Assembly: GCA_023450835.1 (NCBI GenBank) | Contig: JAEXGM010000285.1 | Coordinates: 1 to 24,589, forward strand | DNA length: 24,589 bases | DNA from: Bacillota bacterium | GTDB lineage: Bacteria > Bacillota > Clostridia > Lachnospirales > Lachnospiraceae | Direction: 5' to 3' | In this document: piece by piece, positions 14,947 through 22,981 of the stretch | Layout: each line of letters begins with the position of its first letter | Position numbering within the stretch: the first letter of the stretch is position 1 | Translations under genes and position numbers: made by a program | Notes under the pieces: model-generated | The model's input: the letters and a program-made list of their open reading frames with translations, nothing else | The model's database searches: none | What the model was told of the DNA's origin: nothing

Positions 14947-16902
14947 TTAAACCAGCTTCACCTCAATTGTCTCACCTTCCGCATAAGGATACTGCTGTTC
15001 CCTTCCGTCCCAGGCAATGCCAAGGATTAGCTTTCCACCGGAACGCCTCACACTGATATCGAATTCCTTCTGAAAAGCTCTTACAGAACGCAGACTCATC
15101 TTTTCCCATTCTTCGGGTAATCTCGGTGTACAGCAAAAGCTGTCAAAGCCCGTAGGTCTTATCCCGACTAAGCCCTCCGTTACTACTTTACAATACAGGG
15201 CACTTTCTCCGGACAGCTGGCGCTGATTACCCTCCGGATAAGCTTCTACGGCGTAGGGTACATGTTCTCCCAGTAACCTGCGTTTGGTGTAGTATTTAAA
15301 ATATTCCAGAGCTCTCTTGGTCTCTCCTGCATGGAATACACCCTTCAGTCCATAGAGAGTTGACCGGTCCCAAAAGGTCGTATCTCCCGCCTGGGTTGCA
15401 AGTCCGTCCTTCGTCCAGAGTCTCGGGGAAAAAAGTGCCGCTATGGTGCCTTCTTTCCGATTTGTTATTCCCATTGCAAGAGGAAGACATATCCAGGCTC
15501 TCAGCACATCGTTCCCTTCATAATACCGATAGGTATCATAGCCGTCCACCTTTGCCCCAAAATACCTCTCAATTGCAATGCAAAGCTTATCCGCACGTGC
15601 ATTGTACTCTGCGGCGGCTTCGGATTTTCCAAGGGCAGAGGCAAGATATGCGGCAGAATGCAATGCGTCAAAAGCAAGACAGGATGTGGATAAATTGGCC
15701 TCTCCGCTTGGAAAGCGGTTCTCCAGTTCATCCGAATCCGAGGCAATTATCCCTTCCTTTGTGGTTTTCCGCTTACAATATTCAACGCACCATTCAATAT
15801 AGGGCCATAATTCCTCTGCGATGTCTTTCCTTCCCATCTCCAGTGCAAAACGTGCTGCTCCATAAGCATACATGGCTGCATCTCCGCGGTCTCCTGCACC
15901 TTCCCAGATATCAATTCCTTCGGCTATGATGGAGGAGGGGATAGCTGTATAATCAGGTCCCATAAAGGGACCATAGAGCCGGAAGCAATTTAAGGCAGCT
16001 TCATTTCCCTCCGGATATCCGAGCAAAGGAAATAACGGACCCGCATATTCTCCCTGGTCATTAGTCCATACGGCTGCATAAAAATTGCCTCCTCCCGGAC
16101 TGTGCATCAGTCCGCCTTTGGTTTCAAAGATACTCTCTGCCGTTCGAATTTTTGCCAGGTTAAAAGCGGCATTTAACACAGTATCCGGACATTCAAAGCA
16201 AAGTGACCGTCCCAGGTTCTGAACAAGAGTAATTCTTTTCTCCTTTTCCTCTGCTATATCAAGGGAAACCGCCGCTTCCCTCAGCTTTCTGCCGGAGTAT
16301 ATAAGACCAAAGGAGTTTTCCTCCATAGGGTGTAATACCAGCCTCCTCGGAGCATCCTGACAAACCTCCAGAATATAGACTCCGTAGGTTCCTCTTGCGG
16401 TATCTAACTGGTGAAATGGTTCTATATCAAGGACTGCCTCTTCTTCCGAACAGTTCTTTATGACAATTTCCTCTATTACTGCCTGCTGCCTGACCGCCGG
16501 AAATATTGTCCGGGTAATATCTATCTTCTCCCTGGTGCGGGTTTTCACCGTAAGCACCCCATTAAACACCACCTCATACACCTTCTCAGCGGACAGGTTC
16601 TTCCCGTTTATCCTTATATTAAGTCCGGTGTCCGTACCATATTTCTGAATAAGGCTTGCATGAGTATTGTTTGGAATCGTCCGTAACATCGGATAGACAA
16701 TATCCCTGCTTAACACTAAATTGCCCTCGCTGTCTGCCCCATAGCGGACAATCAGCGAAACAAACTTGCCGCTCATCTCAATATGATCTTCATGGGGCAG
16801 CCGCTTCTCCTCTGCCACCGCCCACAAGATACTGCCATCCCCAAGCAGTTTCCAACGGGCATCCTCCTTCTCTTCCCTATCATATATAGCCGTACCGCCC
16901 AT
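14947..16902 (-). CDS. Six-hairpin glycosidase-like enzyme
   Basis: A 651-residue protein without signal peptide. Residues 1 to about 235 form a beta-rich N-terminal domain. Residues about 240-600 look like an alpha/alpha six-hairpin barrel, with LAKIRTAESIF, AAVWTNDQGEYAGPLFP (276-292), EGAGDRGDAAMYAYGAARFALEMG and LSGESALYCKVVTEGLVGIRP. A short beta region ends the protein. Candidate acids are D282 and E285 (WTNDQGE) and E401 (FPSGEANL). The overall plan resembles GH78/GH95/GH63-like families, but I cannot place it in one of them. GAAGGAGG precedes the ATG. With the nucleoside-hydrolase-fold gene it forms a two-gene unit on the other side of lacI. It likely cleaves an imported oligosaccharide or glycoside inside the cell. 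Confidence 0.75.
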   Translation of the reverse strand: MGGTAIYDREEKEDARWKLLGDGSILWAVAEEKRLPHEDHIEMSGKFVSLIVRYGADSEGNLVLSRDIVYPMLRTIPNNTHASLIQKYGTDTGLNIRINGKNLSAEKVYEVVFNGVLTVKTRTREKIDITRTIFPAVRQQAVIEEIVIKNCSEEEAVLDIEPFHQLDTARGTYGVYILEVCQDAPRRLVLHPMEENSFGLIYSGRKLREAAVSLDIAEEKEKRITLVQNLGRSLCFECPDTVLNAAFNLAKIRTAESIFETKGGLMHSPGGGNFYAAVWTNDQGEYAGPLFPLLGYPEGNEAALNCFRLYGPFMGPDYTAIPSSIIAEGIDIWEGAGDRGDAAMYAYGAARFALEMGRKDIAEELWPYIEWCVEYCKRKTTKEGIIASDSDELENRFPSGEANLSTSCLAFDALHSAAYLASALGKSEAAAEYNARADKLCIAIERYFGAKVDGYDTYRYYEGNDVLRAWICLPLAMGITNRKEGTIAALFSPRLWTKDGLATQAGDTTFWDRSTLYGLKGVFHAGETKRALEYFKYYTKRRLLGEHVPYAVEAYPEGNQRQLSGESALYCKVVTEGLVGIRPTGFDSFCCTPRLPEEWEKMSLRSVRAFQKEFDISVRRSGGKLILGIAWDGREQQYPYAEGETIEVKLV

Positions 16903-16963
16903 AGTTCCTCCTTCCGCCTTTCCGTTACTTCAATTCCGCAGCCATGTCCTTCACCATAAGTTT

Positions 16964-16993
16964 ATCATATGCAATTGACCTATTACACCACAA
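16964..16993 (-). promoter_or_regulatory. Possible promoter of the six-hairpin glycosidase gene
   Basis: Minus-strand TTGTGG (16993-16988), an 18-base spacer and TATGAT (16969-16964), about 60 bases before the start codon. Each element departs from consensus by one or two bases. The rest of the 386-base gap (16903-17288) holds no gene: it contains a half PrfA-like site (17026-17039), the hairpin at 17132-17181, and a GC-rich stretch with small hairpins (17224-17275, CCGG-TGTAA-CCGG among them). Confidence 0.35.
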
Positions 16994-17131
16994 TTTAGGT
17001 TCCGCCCTCAACTCCTTAATCCATAAGAGCATATGTTAATAATGCTTACATCCGCTTTCTTCCTTAGAGGATTTTTACAGGGTATACAGTACCGCAATAT
17101 TATAACTCCTTAGATTTTAAATATCCCCTTA

Positions 17132-17181
17132 ACAAAAGGAGCGATTTGATGTCCCTTCATACACCAAATCGCTCCTTTTGT
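17132..17181 (-). terminator. Long perfect hairpin, probable terminator after SDR gene
   Basis: Seventeen perfect pairs between 17132-17148 (ACAAAAGGAGCGATTTG) and 17165-17181, with a 16-base loop. It lies about 108 bases past the SDR stop and separates that gene from the glycan locus. The arms end in TTTTGT on either strand, so it could act in both directions, but no long T-tract follows. Confidence 0.6.
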
Positions 17182-17288
17182 AATTTAAGCTATTTTGCAG
17201 CCTAATTCCCATGTATAATCTCAGACCTGCCAGCAGACTGCCGGCGGCCTGCCGGATACCGGTTACACCGGAAAATTCTGTACATATT

Positions 17289-18329
17289 TTACTCCATGAG
17301 AAATCTAACTCCCGTAAGCTCCTCGCTTAACTTCCACAGGCGTTCTGCCTGTTCCTCATCAATTGCCCAGGGCAGCACTCCAAAGGGTGATGAACTATCC
17401 TGAACCGTCACCGCAATATTACAGTCCTCACAGTAAACGCCTCCCAGGCCGTCCAGCTCATGACTTATGGCACACCACAGGGGCGTTGCCGCTCCCTGTT
17501 TATTGCTCTTGAACTCATCTCCGATATGATGAGGTTTTCTTTTCTTTAACAGGTTAATCACACTGCTGATATGAAGAGCCCTCATAAATCCGGGCATAAG
17601 CTTTCCGATATTTCTCTTTATAACAGATTGCTGAGCATAAAAAGAGCTGCTGCCCAGATTCGTAGAGGGAACCAGACCCGGATGAGCGGCAAAGGCCCTT
17701 ACACCATAGTCCTTACCCAGTTTATCCAGCCAGACGGCACACAATACATTGGCTGACTTGGATTGGGCATAAGCTCTCATTGGCTGATATTCTGTCTCTA
17801 AAAAGTTTGGATCTTTAAAGTTAACTCCTCCCAAGCGCTGAGCCCTGGAGGACACAAAGACCACACGTGCCCCTTTTGCCTTTACCAAGGCTGTCCAGAG
17901 TCTTGCCGTAAGCTGGAAATGTCCCAGGTGATTGGTAGCAAACTGCGACTCATACCCTCTGGAATCTCTTCTAAGGGGCGGTGCCATAATACCGGCATCG
18001 TTAATTAACAGATGAAGCGGCTTTCCGGTAGTAAGAAAGCGCTCTGCAAAAGCATCAACAGAGTCCGGATTCATCAAATCCATCGTATCCATTTCCACAT
18101 TAGGCAGACCTCTCAGCGCAGCCTGTGCCTTTTCTATGTTACGCACCGGTACAAGAACCCTGGCTCCTGCCAATGCCAATGCCTTAGTAATTTCCAATCC
18201 CACTCCGGAATACCCTCCGGTTACAATGACATTCTTCCCCTTAAGGTCATGGCCTGCCACAATTTCCTTCGCCTTCGTCTTCGCCCCAAACCTGGACTTT
18301 ATCGGTTCCTGCCTTGTTCTGTCTTCCAT
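17289..18329 (-). CDS. Short-chain dehydrogenase/reductase
   Basis: Cytoplasmic NAD(P)-dependent oxidoreductase of 346 residues. The cofactor loop is TGGYSGVG (37-44), NDAG is at 110-113, the catalytic Ser lies in VSSRAQ (around 160-161), and Y187-x3-K191 completes the active site. The length and C-terminal extension resemble the retinol-dehydrogenase-like or WW-oxidoreductase-like SDR group often found in soil and gut Clostridia; such names do not tell the substrate. It follows the Crp/Fnr regulator by 59 bases in the same direction, probably as one transcript, so its expression is likely under that regulator. No link to the glycan locus is evident. Confidence 0.9.
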   Translation of the reverse strand: MEDRTRQEPIKSRFGAKTKAKEIVAGHDLKGKNVIVTGGYSGVGLEITKALALAGARVLVPVRNIEKAQAALRGLPNVEMDTMDLMNPDSVDAFAERFLTTGKPLHLLINDAGIMAPPLRRDSRGYESQFATNHLGHFQLTARLWTALVKAKGARVVFVSSRAQRLGGVNFKDPNFLETEYQPMRAYAQSKSANVLCAVWLDKLGKDYGVRAFAAHPGLVPSTNLGSSSFYAQQSVIKRNIGKLMPGFMRALHISSVINLLKKRKPHHIGDEFKSNKQGAATPLWCAISHELDGLGGVYCEDCNIAVTVQDSSSPFGVLPWAIDEEQAERLWKLSEELTGVRFLME

Positions 18330-18388
18330 ACTAACTCACTCCGCCTTTCTTCAACAACCAACTGTCAAACTTGCAGGAAAAATGCTTT

Positions 18389-18988
18389 CTATTTTTCCTG
18401 CACTTCTCTTAGGATTCTGCGGATGCGGCTTAAGGATACCGGTGAAATTCCAAGATAAGAAGCAATATGAGTTTGGCTGACCCTTTTTTCGATACCCGGA
18501 AATTCTGCTTTCAAATCCAGATACCTCTCCGCAGCTGTCTTTGTCACAAGGCTGGTTTCCCTCAGTATTTTTCTCTTTAAGGCTTCCTCCAGCATATGAA
18601 TATATGCCATCATCAAAGATTTGTCCTCTTTAAGCCGTTCCGACAATACTCTGGTATTAAGTTCTGCCGCCGTGCAATCTTCCACCGCTTCAAAACTGCA
18701 TACCTGAGGTTTATCTGTTGTCAGAAAGCCGGAGCCATAGGCCGAGCCCTCAAAAAGAAACATATGGGTAACATCGTTTCCGTCAGCATCCAGATAAAAT
18801 CCTCGGATAGCGCCAGATAACAGAAGAAAGCCTTTGTTTTCAGTTATAATCAGACTGCCTTTCTTAAAGGTAATAACCTTATTAAGGTCTACAATCTTTT
18901 CAAAGATCTCATTGCCAAGACAGCTGCCATATTTCTTTCGTATATCTTCCATTATCTCATCCAGCCTGTCGCTTGATTTTCTGTCCAT
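18389..18988 (-). CDS. Crp/Fnr family transcription regulator
   Basis: A 199-residue protein with a cyclic-nucleotide-binding-like beta barrel (about 25-120), a dimer helix (about 125-150) and a C-terminal winged HTH (VSQTHIASYLGISPVSLSRIRRIL, in the last 35 residues). No N-terminal cysteine cluster of the Fnr [4Fe-4S] type is present, so an oxygen-sensing iron-sulfur role is unlikely. The ribosome site (AAGAAAGG) is about 13 bases before the ATG, which is rather far. The promoter region carries a perfect TTAACATATGTTAA box 22 bases before a TACAAT -10 sequence, pointing to autoregulation. The SDR gene follows it directly. Confidence 0.9.
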   Translation of the reverse strand: MDRKSSDRLDEIMEDIRKKYGSCLGNEIFEKIVDLNKVITFKKGSLIITENKGFLLLSGAIRGFYLDADGNDVTHMFLFEGSAYGSGFLTTDKPQVCSFEAVEDCTAAELNTRVLSERLKEDKSLMMAYIHMLEEALKRKILRETSLVTKTAAERYLDLKAEFPGIEKRVSQTHIASYLGISPVSLSRIRRILREVQEK

Positions 18989-19109
18989 TTAAGCCGTCAT
19001 ACCTTTCTTAAGCACATTTCAGATTTTTACCGGGAATTCCCCGAATGCAAACTTGAGCAGATAAATTGTCTTTGAATTTTCATGCCTTGCTTTTTCCTTT
19101 GATACTGAC

Positions 19110-19151
19110 ATTGTATAACAAAATTAGCAGGAGTGTATTAACATATGTTAA
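19110..19151 (-). promoter_or_regulatory. PrfA-like activator box and -10 element for Crp/Fnr gene
   Basis: TTAACATATGTTAA (19138-19151), a perfect 14-base palindrome matching the PrfA consensus TTAACANNTGTTAA, lies 22 bases upstream of minus-strand TACAAT (19115-19110). There is no good -35 hexamer, as expected for an activated Crp/Fnr-type promoter with the box near -40. The transcript leader would be about 115 bases. Confidence 0.6.
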
Positions 19152-19163
19152 TTTCAAGTTTTT

Positions 19164-19808
19164 TTATTTATAATCCAAAATGACAATGCCCGCCTTCTTA
19201 TTCACATCCTCCAGGCTTATTTCCAGTTCCTTTTCTTTTTTTGACTTTAATCCGGCATGCTTTACAAAACTCTCTGCCGTACCGAATATCATGCCCGGCA
19301 CCCCCAGAGCTTTCGTCCTGTAATGCATAGGGATAACAACTTTAGGCTTTAACTGTTTCATGACCTCTGCTGCATCCGCTGCATCCAGGGTATACGTTCC
19401 TCCCACCGGTAAAAGCAGAATATCCGTCCTTCCAATTTCCTGAATCTGCTGTGGGTTCAATAGATGCCCCAAATCACCCAGGTGGCAGATATTCAGGCCG
19501 TCAATCCGAAAGCAATAGACAGTATTTTTTCCCTTTTTGGCCCCGGAGAACTTATCGTGAAAAGTCTCAATTCCCTTTATTTCTATACCGGCACTTGAAA
19601 ACATTCCGGTCTCTTTGATATGTTCAAATGCTCCTCCAATTGCCTCTACATTATTGTGGTCTCCATGCTCATGGCTTGTGGTAACAATCTCCGCCTCCAA
19701 CTGAGGCAGTTTATATCCTAGCATATCATGATAAGGGTCCATAATAATTCTGGTCCCATTTTCTGTGGTAATTTTAAAACACGCCTGTCCATACCATTTA
19801 ATTTTCAT
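19164..19808 (-). CDS. Metallo-beta-lactamase-fold hydrolase (UPF0173-like)
   Basis: Cytoplasmic metal-dependent hydrolase of 214 residues, close in size to UPF0173/UlaG-like proteins. The metal motif is H46-x-H48-x-D50-H51 (SHEHGDH), with CHLGDLGHLL and IPMHYRT giving further ligands. The start at 19808 is supported by GGAGG seven bases upstream and by MKIKWYGQACF, which begins the fold. A GTG at 19889 lies in frame without a stop and would add 27 residues encoded by a hairpin leader; that is unlikely but cannot be excluded. The 279-base gap to the upstream MFS gene is filled by repeat elements. Substrate unknown. Confidence 0.88.
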   Translation of the reverse strand: MKIKWYGQACFKITTENGTRIIMDPYHDMLGYKLPQLEAEIVTTSHEHGDHNNVEAIGGAFEHIKETGMFSSAGIEIKGIETFHDKFSGAKKGKNTVYCFRIDGLNICHLGDLGHLLNPQQIQEIGRTDILLLPVGGTYTLDAADAAEVMKQLKPKVVIPMHYRTKALGVPGMIFGTAESFVKHAGLKSKKEKELEISLEDVNKKAGIVILDYK

Positions 19809-19819
19809 ATTAACCTCCA

Positions 19820-19891
19820 TGCTGCCAACGCGCCGCAAATTTGGGCGCCAGCACAAATTTGTGTGTGAAAATTGCGTTTTAATTTTCACAC
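19820..19891 (-). other. Proximal double hairpin in leader of MBL-fold gene
   Basis: Directly before the ribosome site are a bulged stem (TGCTG + GCGCC at 19820-19834 with 19844-19853, five-base bulge) and a perfect 11-pair stem (19863-19873 with 19881-19891; GTGTGAAAATT/AATTTTCACAC). The order, bulged stem and then TGAAA-type stem bordered by an SD-like AGGGTTA, imitates the 82-base unit next to it, but the linker sequence is different. Confidence 0.5.
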
Positions 19892-20080
19892 TAACCCTTT
19901 TCGTGAATATCAAATCTTTGATTTGATATTCCTGAATCCGTATTTGAAAAAACTGCTTTTTGTTTTTTCAACCTAACCTCTTTCGTGAATATCAAATCTT
20001 TGATTTGATATTCTTGTATCCGTAGTTGAAAAAACTGCTTTATGTTTTTTCAACCTAACCTCTTTCGTGAATATCAAATC
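19891..20080 (-). repeat. 82-base double-hairpin leader repeat, tandem copies
   Basis: Two full units (19891-19972, 19973-20054) and one partial unit (20055-20080) with exact 82-base period. Each full unit has hairpin A (GAATATCAAATC, loop TTT, GATTTGATATTC; 12 perfect pairs, 19905-19931 in the first), a linker with TCCGTA, and hairpin B (TTGAAAAAAC ... GTTTTTTCAA, 19944-19953 with 19962-19971). On the minus strand each unit starts with an SD-like GAAAGAGGTTAG and contains a 26-codon TTG mini-ORF ending in TAG (20053 to 19973; 19971 to 19891). The units lie between the MFS gene and the MBL-fold gene. Confidence 0.88.
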
Positions 20081-20086
20081 GACTTA

Positions 20087-21286
20087 TTACAGATTTTCTT
20101 TTTTCAATCTTTTATATACATTAAAATATACCCAAACTGCATTAATCAACAATAAGGCACTGGTAATATAAAATACATGCCGTATTCCAAATGCGGCAGA
20201 AATCTGTCCGCCCATAACAGCCCCCAGGAAAACTCCCAGATATCCGGCAGAGATGGTGATTCCGAAGATTCTTCCGGTCAGATGACTTGGGGTTATTTTC
20301 TTAATAAGTGTATTAACGGAAGGATTCAGCCCTCCCAGAGTCAACCCCAGTAAAAACCTCAGTCCCATAAGCTGCCAGGGATTTGATACAAATGCCTGCG
20401 GGATATAGATAATTCCTGCGGCAATTAAGGCAAACAGTATGACTTTATGTACCCCGACTTTATCAGAGAGCCTTCCAAGCTGGGGTGCGGCAATCACATT
20501 GGCCAGTCCTGAGGCCGAGAACACAAGCCCTGATATAAGTGCTACATGGCTGGCATCACTGCTTAGTTTGCCAACATATACAGTTACGATAGGTTCTATG
20601 GTATATAAACCGAAGGTTATGATAAAAAAAGTCACAGAAAGCACAATGGTCAGCCTTTTTTCGGGAATGCTGTTCCATATATCCTTAAATGTAAGCTGCT
20701 GCTTCTTTTCATCCCTTACAAAATTCTCTTTTACAAAGAGCAGCGTCGTCAGGAATGCCACAAGCATCAGAGAACCTGTGATAAAAAATACCGGCTGAAG
20801 GCCGATTCTATCTTCAATAAATCCTCCTATAGTAGGCCCTAACAACGAACCGGCAACACTTGCCGTAGAGAGTGTTCCAAGGGCATAGCCGGCGTGTTCT
20901 TTGTCCGTCTGAGTGGCTATCAGTGTGGTACAGGCGGTACTGTAACCGGTGATGGCTCCCTGTAAAAGCCTCAAAGCAATTAATACATAGACATTAGGGG
21001 CAAACCCCATACAGAATACAATAACCCCCATTCCAAGGCTCGCTCTTAACAGCATGGGCTTTCTGCCGACTTTATCGGCAGCATATCCCCAGATAGGAGA
21101 AAAAATTGCGGATACGATATAAGTAATTCCAAAAGCAAGGCCTGAAATTTGATTAATCGCTCCTGAATTATTGATTCCAAGCTGCTTTATGAAGAGCGGC
21201 AGCACCGGTGCAATCTGGCTCATTCCAATTCCTGTGACAAACATGCCGAACCAGCAGACATACATATTTCTTTTCCAAAGTGGCAT
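20087..21286 (-). CDS. MFS efflux transporter, MdtG-like
   Basis: Integral membrane protein of 399 residues with about twelve hydrophobic segments. The DHA1-type motif A appears in the loop between segments 2 and 3 as GYAADKVGRKPML, and GPTIGGFIEDR resembles antiporter motif C. The opening MPLWKRNMYVCWFGMFVTGIG is close in style to E. coli MdtG and its Gram-positive relatives, which expel drugs by proton antiport. The start at 21286 is chosen because GGAGG lies eight bases upstream; the ATG ten codons earlier has no ribosome site. It lies 92 bases downstream of the AraC-type gene, which may control it. The substrate cannot be inferred. Confidence 0.9.
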   Translation of the reverse strand: MPLWKRNMYVCWFGMFVTGIGMSQIAPVLPLFIKQLGINNSGAINQISGLAFGITYIVSAIFSPIWGYAADKVGRKPMLLRASLGMGVIVFCMGFAPNVYVLIALRLLQGAITGYSTACTTLIATQTDKEHAGYALGTLSTASVAGSLLGPTIGGFIEDRIGLQPVFFITGSLMLVAFLTTLLFVKENFVRDEKKQQLTFKDIWNSIPEKRLTIVLSVTFFIITFGLYTIEPIVTVYVGKLSSDASHVALISGLVFSASGLANVIAAPQLGRLSDKVGVHKVILFALIAAGIIYIPQAFVSNPWQLMGLRFLLGLTLGGLNPSVNTLIKKITPSHLTGRIFGITISAGYLGVFLGAVMGGQISAAFGIRHVFYITSALLLINAVWVYFNVYKRLKKENL

Positions 21287-21378
21287 AAAAAACCTCCAAA
21301 GCAAACTTTTATACACTCAACATGTATTATTAACGTGTATAGTATAGTCATGCAGGTTCCTTTATTCCATGCATAATT

Positions 21379-22212
21379 CTAAATTCCATGAAGAATTCTG
21401 CTATTAAATTGTGACGGAGTTATTCCCTCGATTTTTTTAAACATACGGCTGAAATAGAACTCATCCGTAAAGCCAAGCTCTTGGGCAACTTCCTTTACCT
21501 TTTTATTTCCTTCCACCAGCAGCTCTTTGGATTTATCAATTTTTAACTTATTAAAATATTCAATAATGGTATAACCGGTAGCCTCTTTGAAAGTCCTCGA
21601 CATGTAGGCAGGCGTCATATGCACCAGCTTCGACAGCTCCGGAAGAGTTACCTTGGCATTGATATTCCGGTGCATGTACTGAATGATTCTTTCAACTTTC
21701 AGGGAGGTTCCATAACTTTCCGATTGTTTGTTCCTATTCTCCATAATGTCGATAATCAATTGCTGAAACATAGTTCTGGCCATGAATTCATAACCTGGGA
21801 GTTTTTCATTCCAGCAATTGACCAGCTTCTGAAACTGCTCTTCAATATGGTAATAATCCTTTAATTCCTGAACCGGCTGTCCTAAGGAGACCCTTATCTT
21901 CTCATTGATATCCCATTTGCCATCCTGAAAGCTTATACCTGCAAAACTAAAATGAATTGTTAAAACTCCGGCAGGAACACTATCATCCAGCTCTATAGAA
22001 TAGGGTACATTGGGAGTTATAATTATCAACATTCCTTTTTTTATCGGATACTGTTTATTCCGTATCTTAAAACTCCCCTTCCCATTGCAGACAAATATAA
22101 GCTCATGATGATTTAAGGTTCTTGCCATTTTAGCGCTGAATTGCCCGGGTTCCCTGTACTTTTTGCCATTACAGTAATGAATATGAAGAAAAATATCTTT
22201 AATATTGTTCAT
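21379..22212 (-). CDS. AraC family transcription regulator
   Basis: A 277-residue regulator. The N-terminal half is a cupin-like sensor domain (ELIFVCNGKGSFKI, KKGMLIIITPNVPYSIE). The C-terminal ~100 residues hold the two helix-turn-helix motifs of the AraC family (LPELSKLVHMTPAYMSRTFKE and VKEVAQELGFTDEFYFSRMFKK) followed by GITPSQFN. GGGAG lies six bases before the ATG. It immediately precedes the MFS transporter gene on the same strand, so it may govern drug or sugar export, though it could act elsewhere. Cupin-type AraC proteins commonly sense sugars or related small molecules. Its leader contains a two-hairpin element like those described upstream of other genes here. Confidence 0.93.
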   Translation of the reverse strand: MNNIKDIFLHIHYCNGKKYREPGQFSAKMARTLNHHELIFVCNGKGSFKIRNKQYPIKKGMLIIITPNVPYSIELDDSVPAGVLTIHFSFAGISFQDGKWDINEKIRVSLGQPVQELKDYYHIEEQFQKLVNCWNEKLPGYEFMARTMFQQLIIDIMENRNKQSESYGTSLKVERIIQYMHRNINAKVTLPELSKLVHMTPAYMSRTFKEATGYTIIEYFNKLKIDKSKELLVEGNKKVKEVAQELGFTDEFYFSRMFKKIEGITPSQFNSRILHGI

Positions 22213-22227
22213 AGTTGGCTCCCATCT

Positions 22228-22302
22228 GCGTGCTCAGCAGCACCCAAGGGTGCTACCGCACGCGTACAAAATCAGGGGGAGTGAAAGATTTATCTTTCAC
22301 TC
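22228..22302 (-). other. Two-hairpin leader element upstream of AraC gene
   Basis: A stem of GCGTGC / GCACGC (22228-22233, 22258-22263) with inner AGCACCC / GGGTGCT is followed by a perfect 11-pair hairpin (22279-22289 with 22292-22302; GAGTGAAAGAT/ATCTTTCACTC). Minus-strand GGAGGGAGTTAA precedes the second hairpin, and a GTG mini-ORF of 15 codons (22300 to 22253) starts inside it. The remaining bases to 22526 hold small hairpins (CAGCAG/CTGCTG at 22324-22340; ATTAAG/CTTAAT near 22439) and no gene that I can support. Confidence 0.5.
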
Positions 22303-22526
22303 TTAACTCCCTCCAACGCAAGTCAGCAGACTGCCTGCTGCCTCCACGATACTACTTCTCAAATTCTTCTGATATCTACTTATTTATACTGCTGTTATTT
22401 TACTGCAAAGTCGTGAGGCAGGCAACTGGTACATCGGTGATTAAGTTCTGCTTAATGAAGCGAAGAATATTTTTTCGAGAGTGCTGTCTGATATTTGTGT
22501 TGAGGCAAGATAGTACCGGGTATATT

Positions 22527-22967
22527 CTATGTGTCAATTCTAATCAATTCCGATATATTTTTGTTTCTATAGACTAAGTCCGCTCTTGCAATAAAGCCCT
22601 GGCTCTCCCAAAATTCATTTCCGGTTCCATTCTCCTGAAAGACCACCAGAACAGCTTTGTGAATGCCTTCCTGCCTCAGCGCCTCCAGGGCATGGGTAAC
22701 CAATGACTTTCCGATTCCCTGCCCCCTTACCTGAACCTGAACCGCTGTGTGATGGATGAATCCTCTTCTTCCGTCATGGCCGCTTAAGATAACTCCCAAA
22801 ATCTTTCCCTTCTCTTCCGCTACATAACAGGTACCAGGATTTCTCCCTAAATATCTTTCAATCCCTTCTCTGGAATCATCCAGATTGTTCAGTCCCATTC
22901 CCGGTGTATTTATCCATAAGTCATACACCTTATCATAATCTGCTATCGTCATTAACCGTATCTGCAT
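22527..22967 (-). CDS. GNAT family N-acetyltransferase
   Basis: A cytoplasmic acetyl-CoA-dependent acyltransferase of 146 residues, normal GNAT length. The opening MQIRLMTIADYDKVYDLW is the usual first strand and helix. The acetyl-CoA pyrophosphate loop is VQVRGQGIGKSLV (the R/Q-x-x-G-x-G/A motif), preceded by strand IHHTAVQV; NEFWESQGF is the conserved end of the fold. The start at 22967 has GAAAGGAG upstream with good spacing; an ATG eleven codons earlier would overlap argS. It lies 14 bases after the argS stop, so the two are probably cotranscribed. Acceptor unknown. Confidence 0.92.
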   Translation of the reverse strand: MQIRLMTIADYDKVYDLWINTPGMGLNNLDDSREGIERYLGRNPGTCYVAEEKGKILGVILSGHDGRRGFIHHTAVQVQVRGQGIGKSLVTHALEALRQEGIHKAVLVVFQENGTGNEFWESQGFIARADLVYRNKNISELIRIDT

Positions 22968-22981
22968 AGTAACTCCTTTCG

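Noticed and set aside
15360..15929. 189-codon plus-strand ORF
   Set aside because: It lies wholly within the six-hairpin glycosidase gene on the other strand, has no ribosome site or recognisable domain, and has an atypical composition.
19809..19913. N-terminal extension of the MBL-fold protein
   Set aside because: The GGAGG site and the beginning of the fold both support the ATG at 19808. The extension would be encoded by leader hairpins.
19891..20080. CRISPR array
   Set aside because: The 82-base units are contiguous, nearly identical along their whole length, and have no unique spacers or nearby cas genes.
3342..20080. Insertion sequence or transposon spanning the locus, bounded by the two repeat copies
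   Set aside because: No transposase, terminal inverted repeat or target duplication is seen. Both repeats act as leaders of single genes and the same-orientation copies are better explained as dispersed elements, although recombination between them remains possible.
22215..22577. 120-codon plus-strand ORF across the AraC-GNAT gap
   Set aside because: It reads through both leader hairpins and into the GNAT gene on the other strand, has no ribosome site, and translates to low-complexity sequence without a domain.
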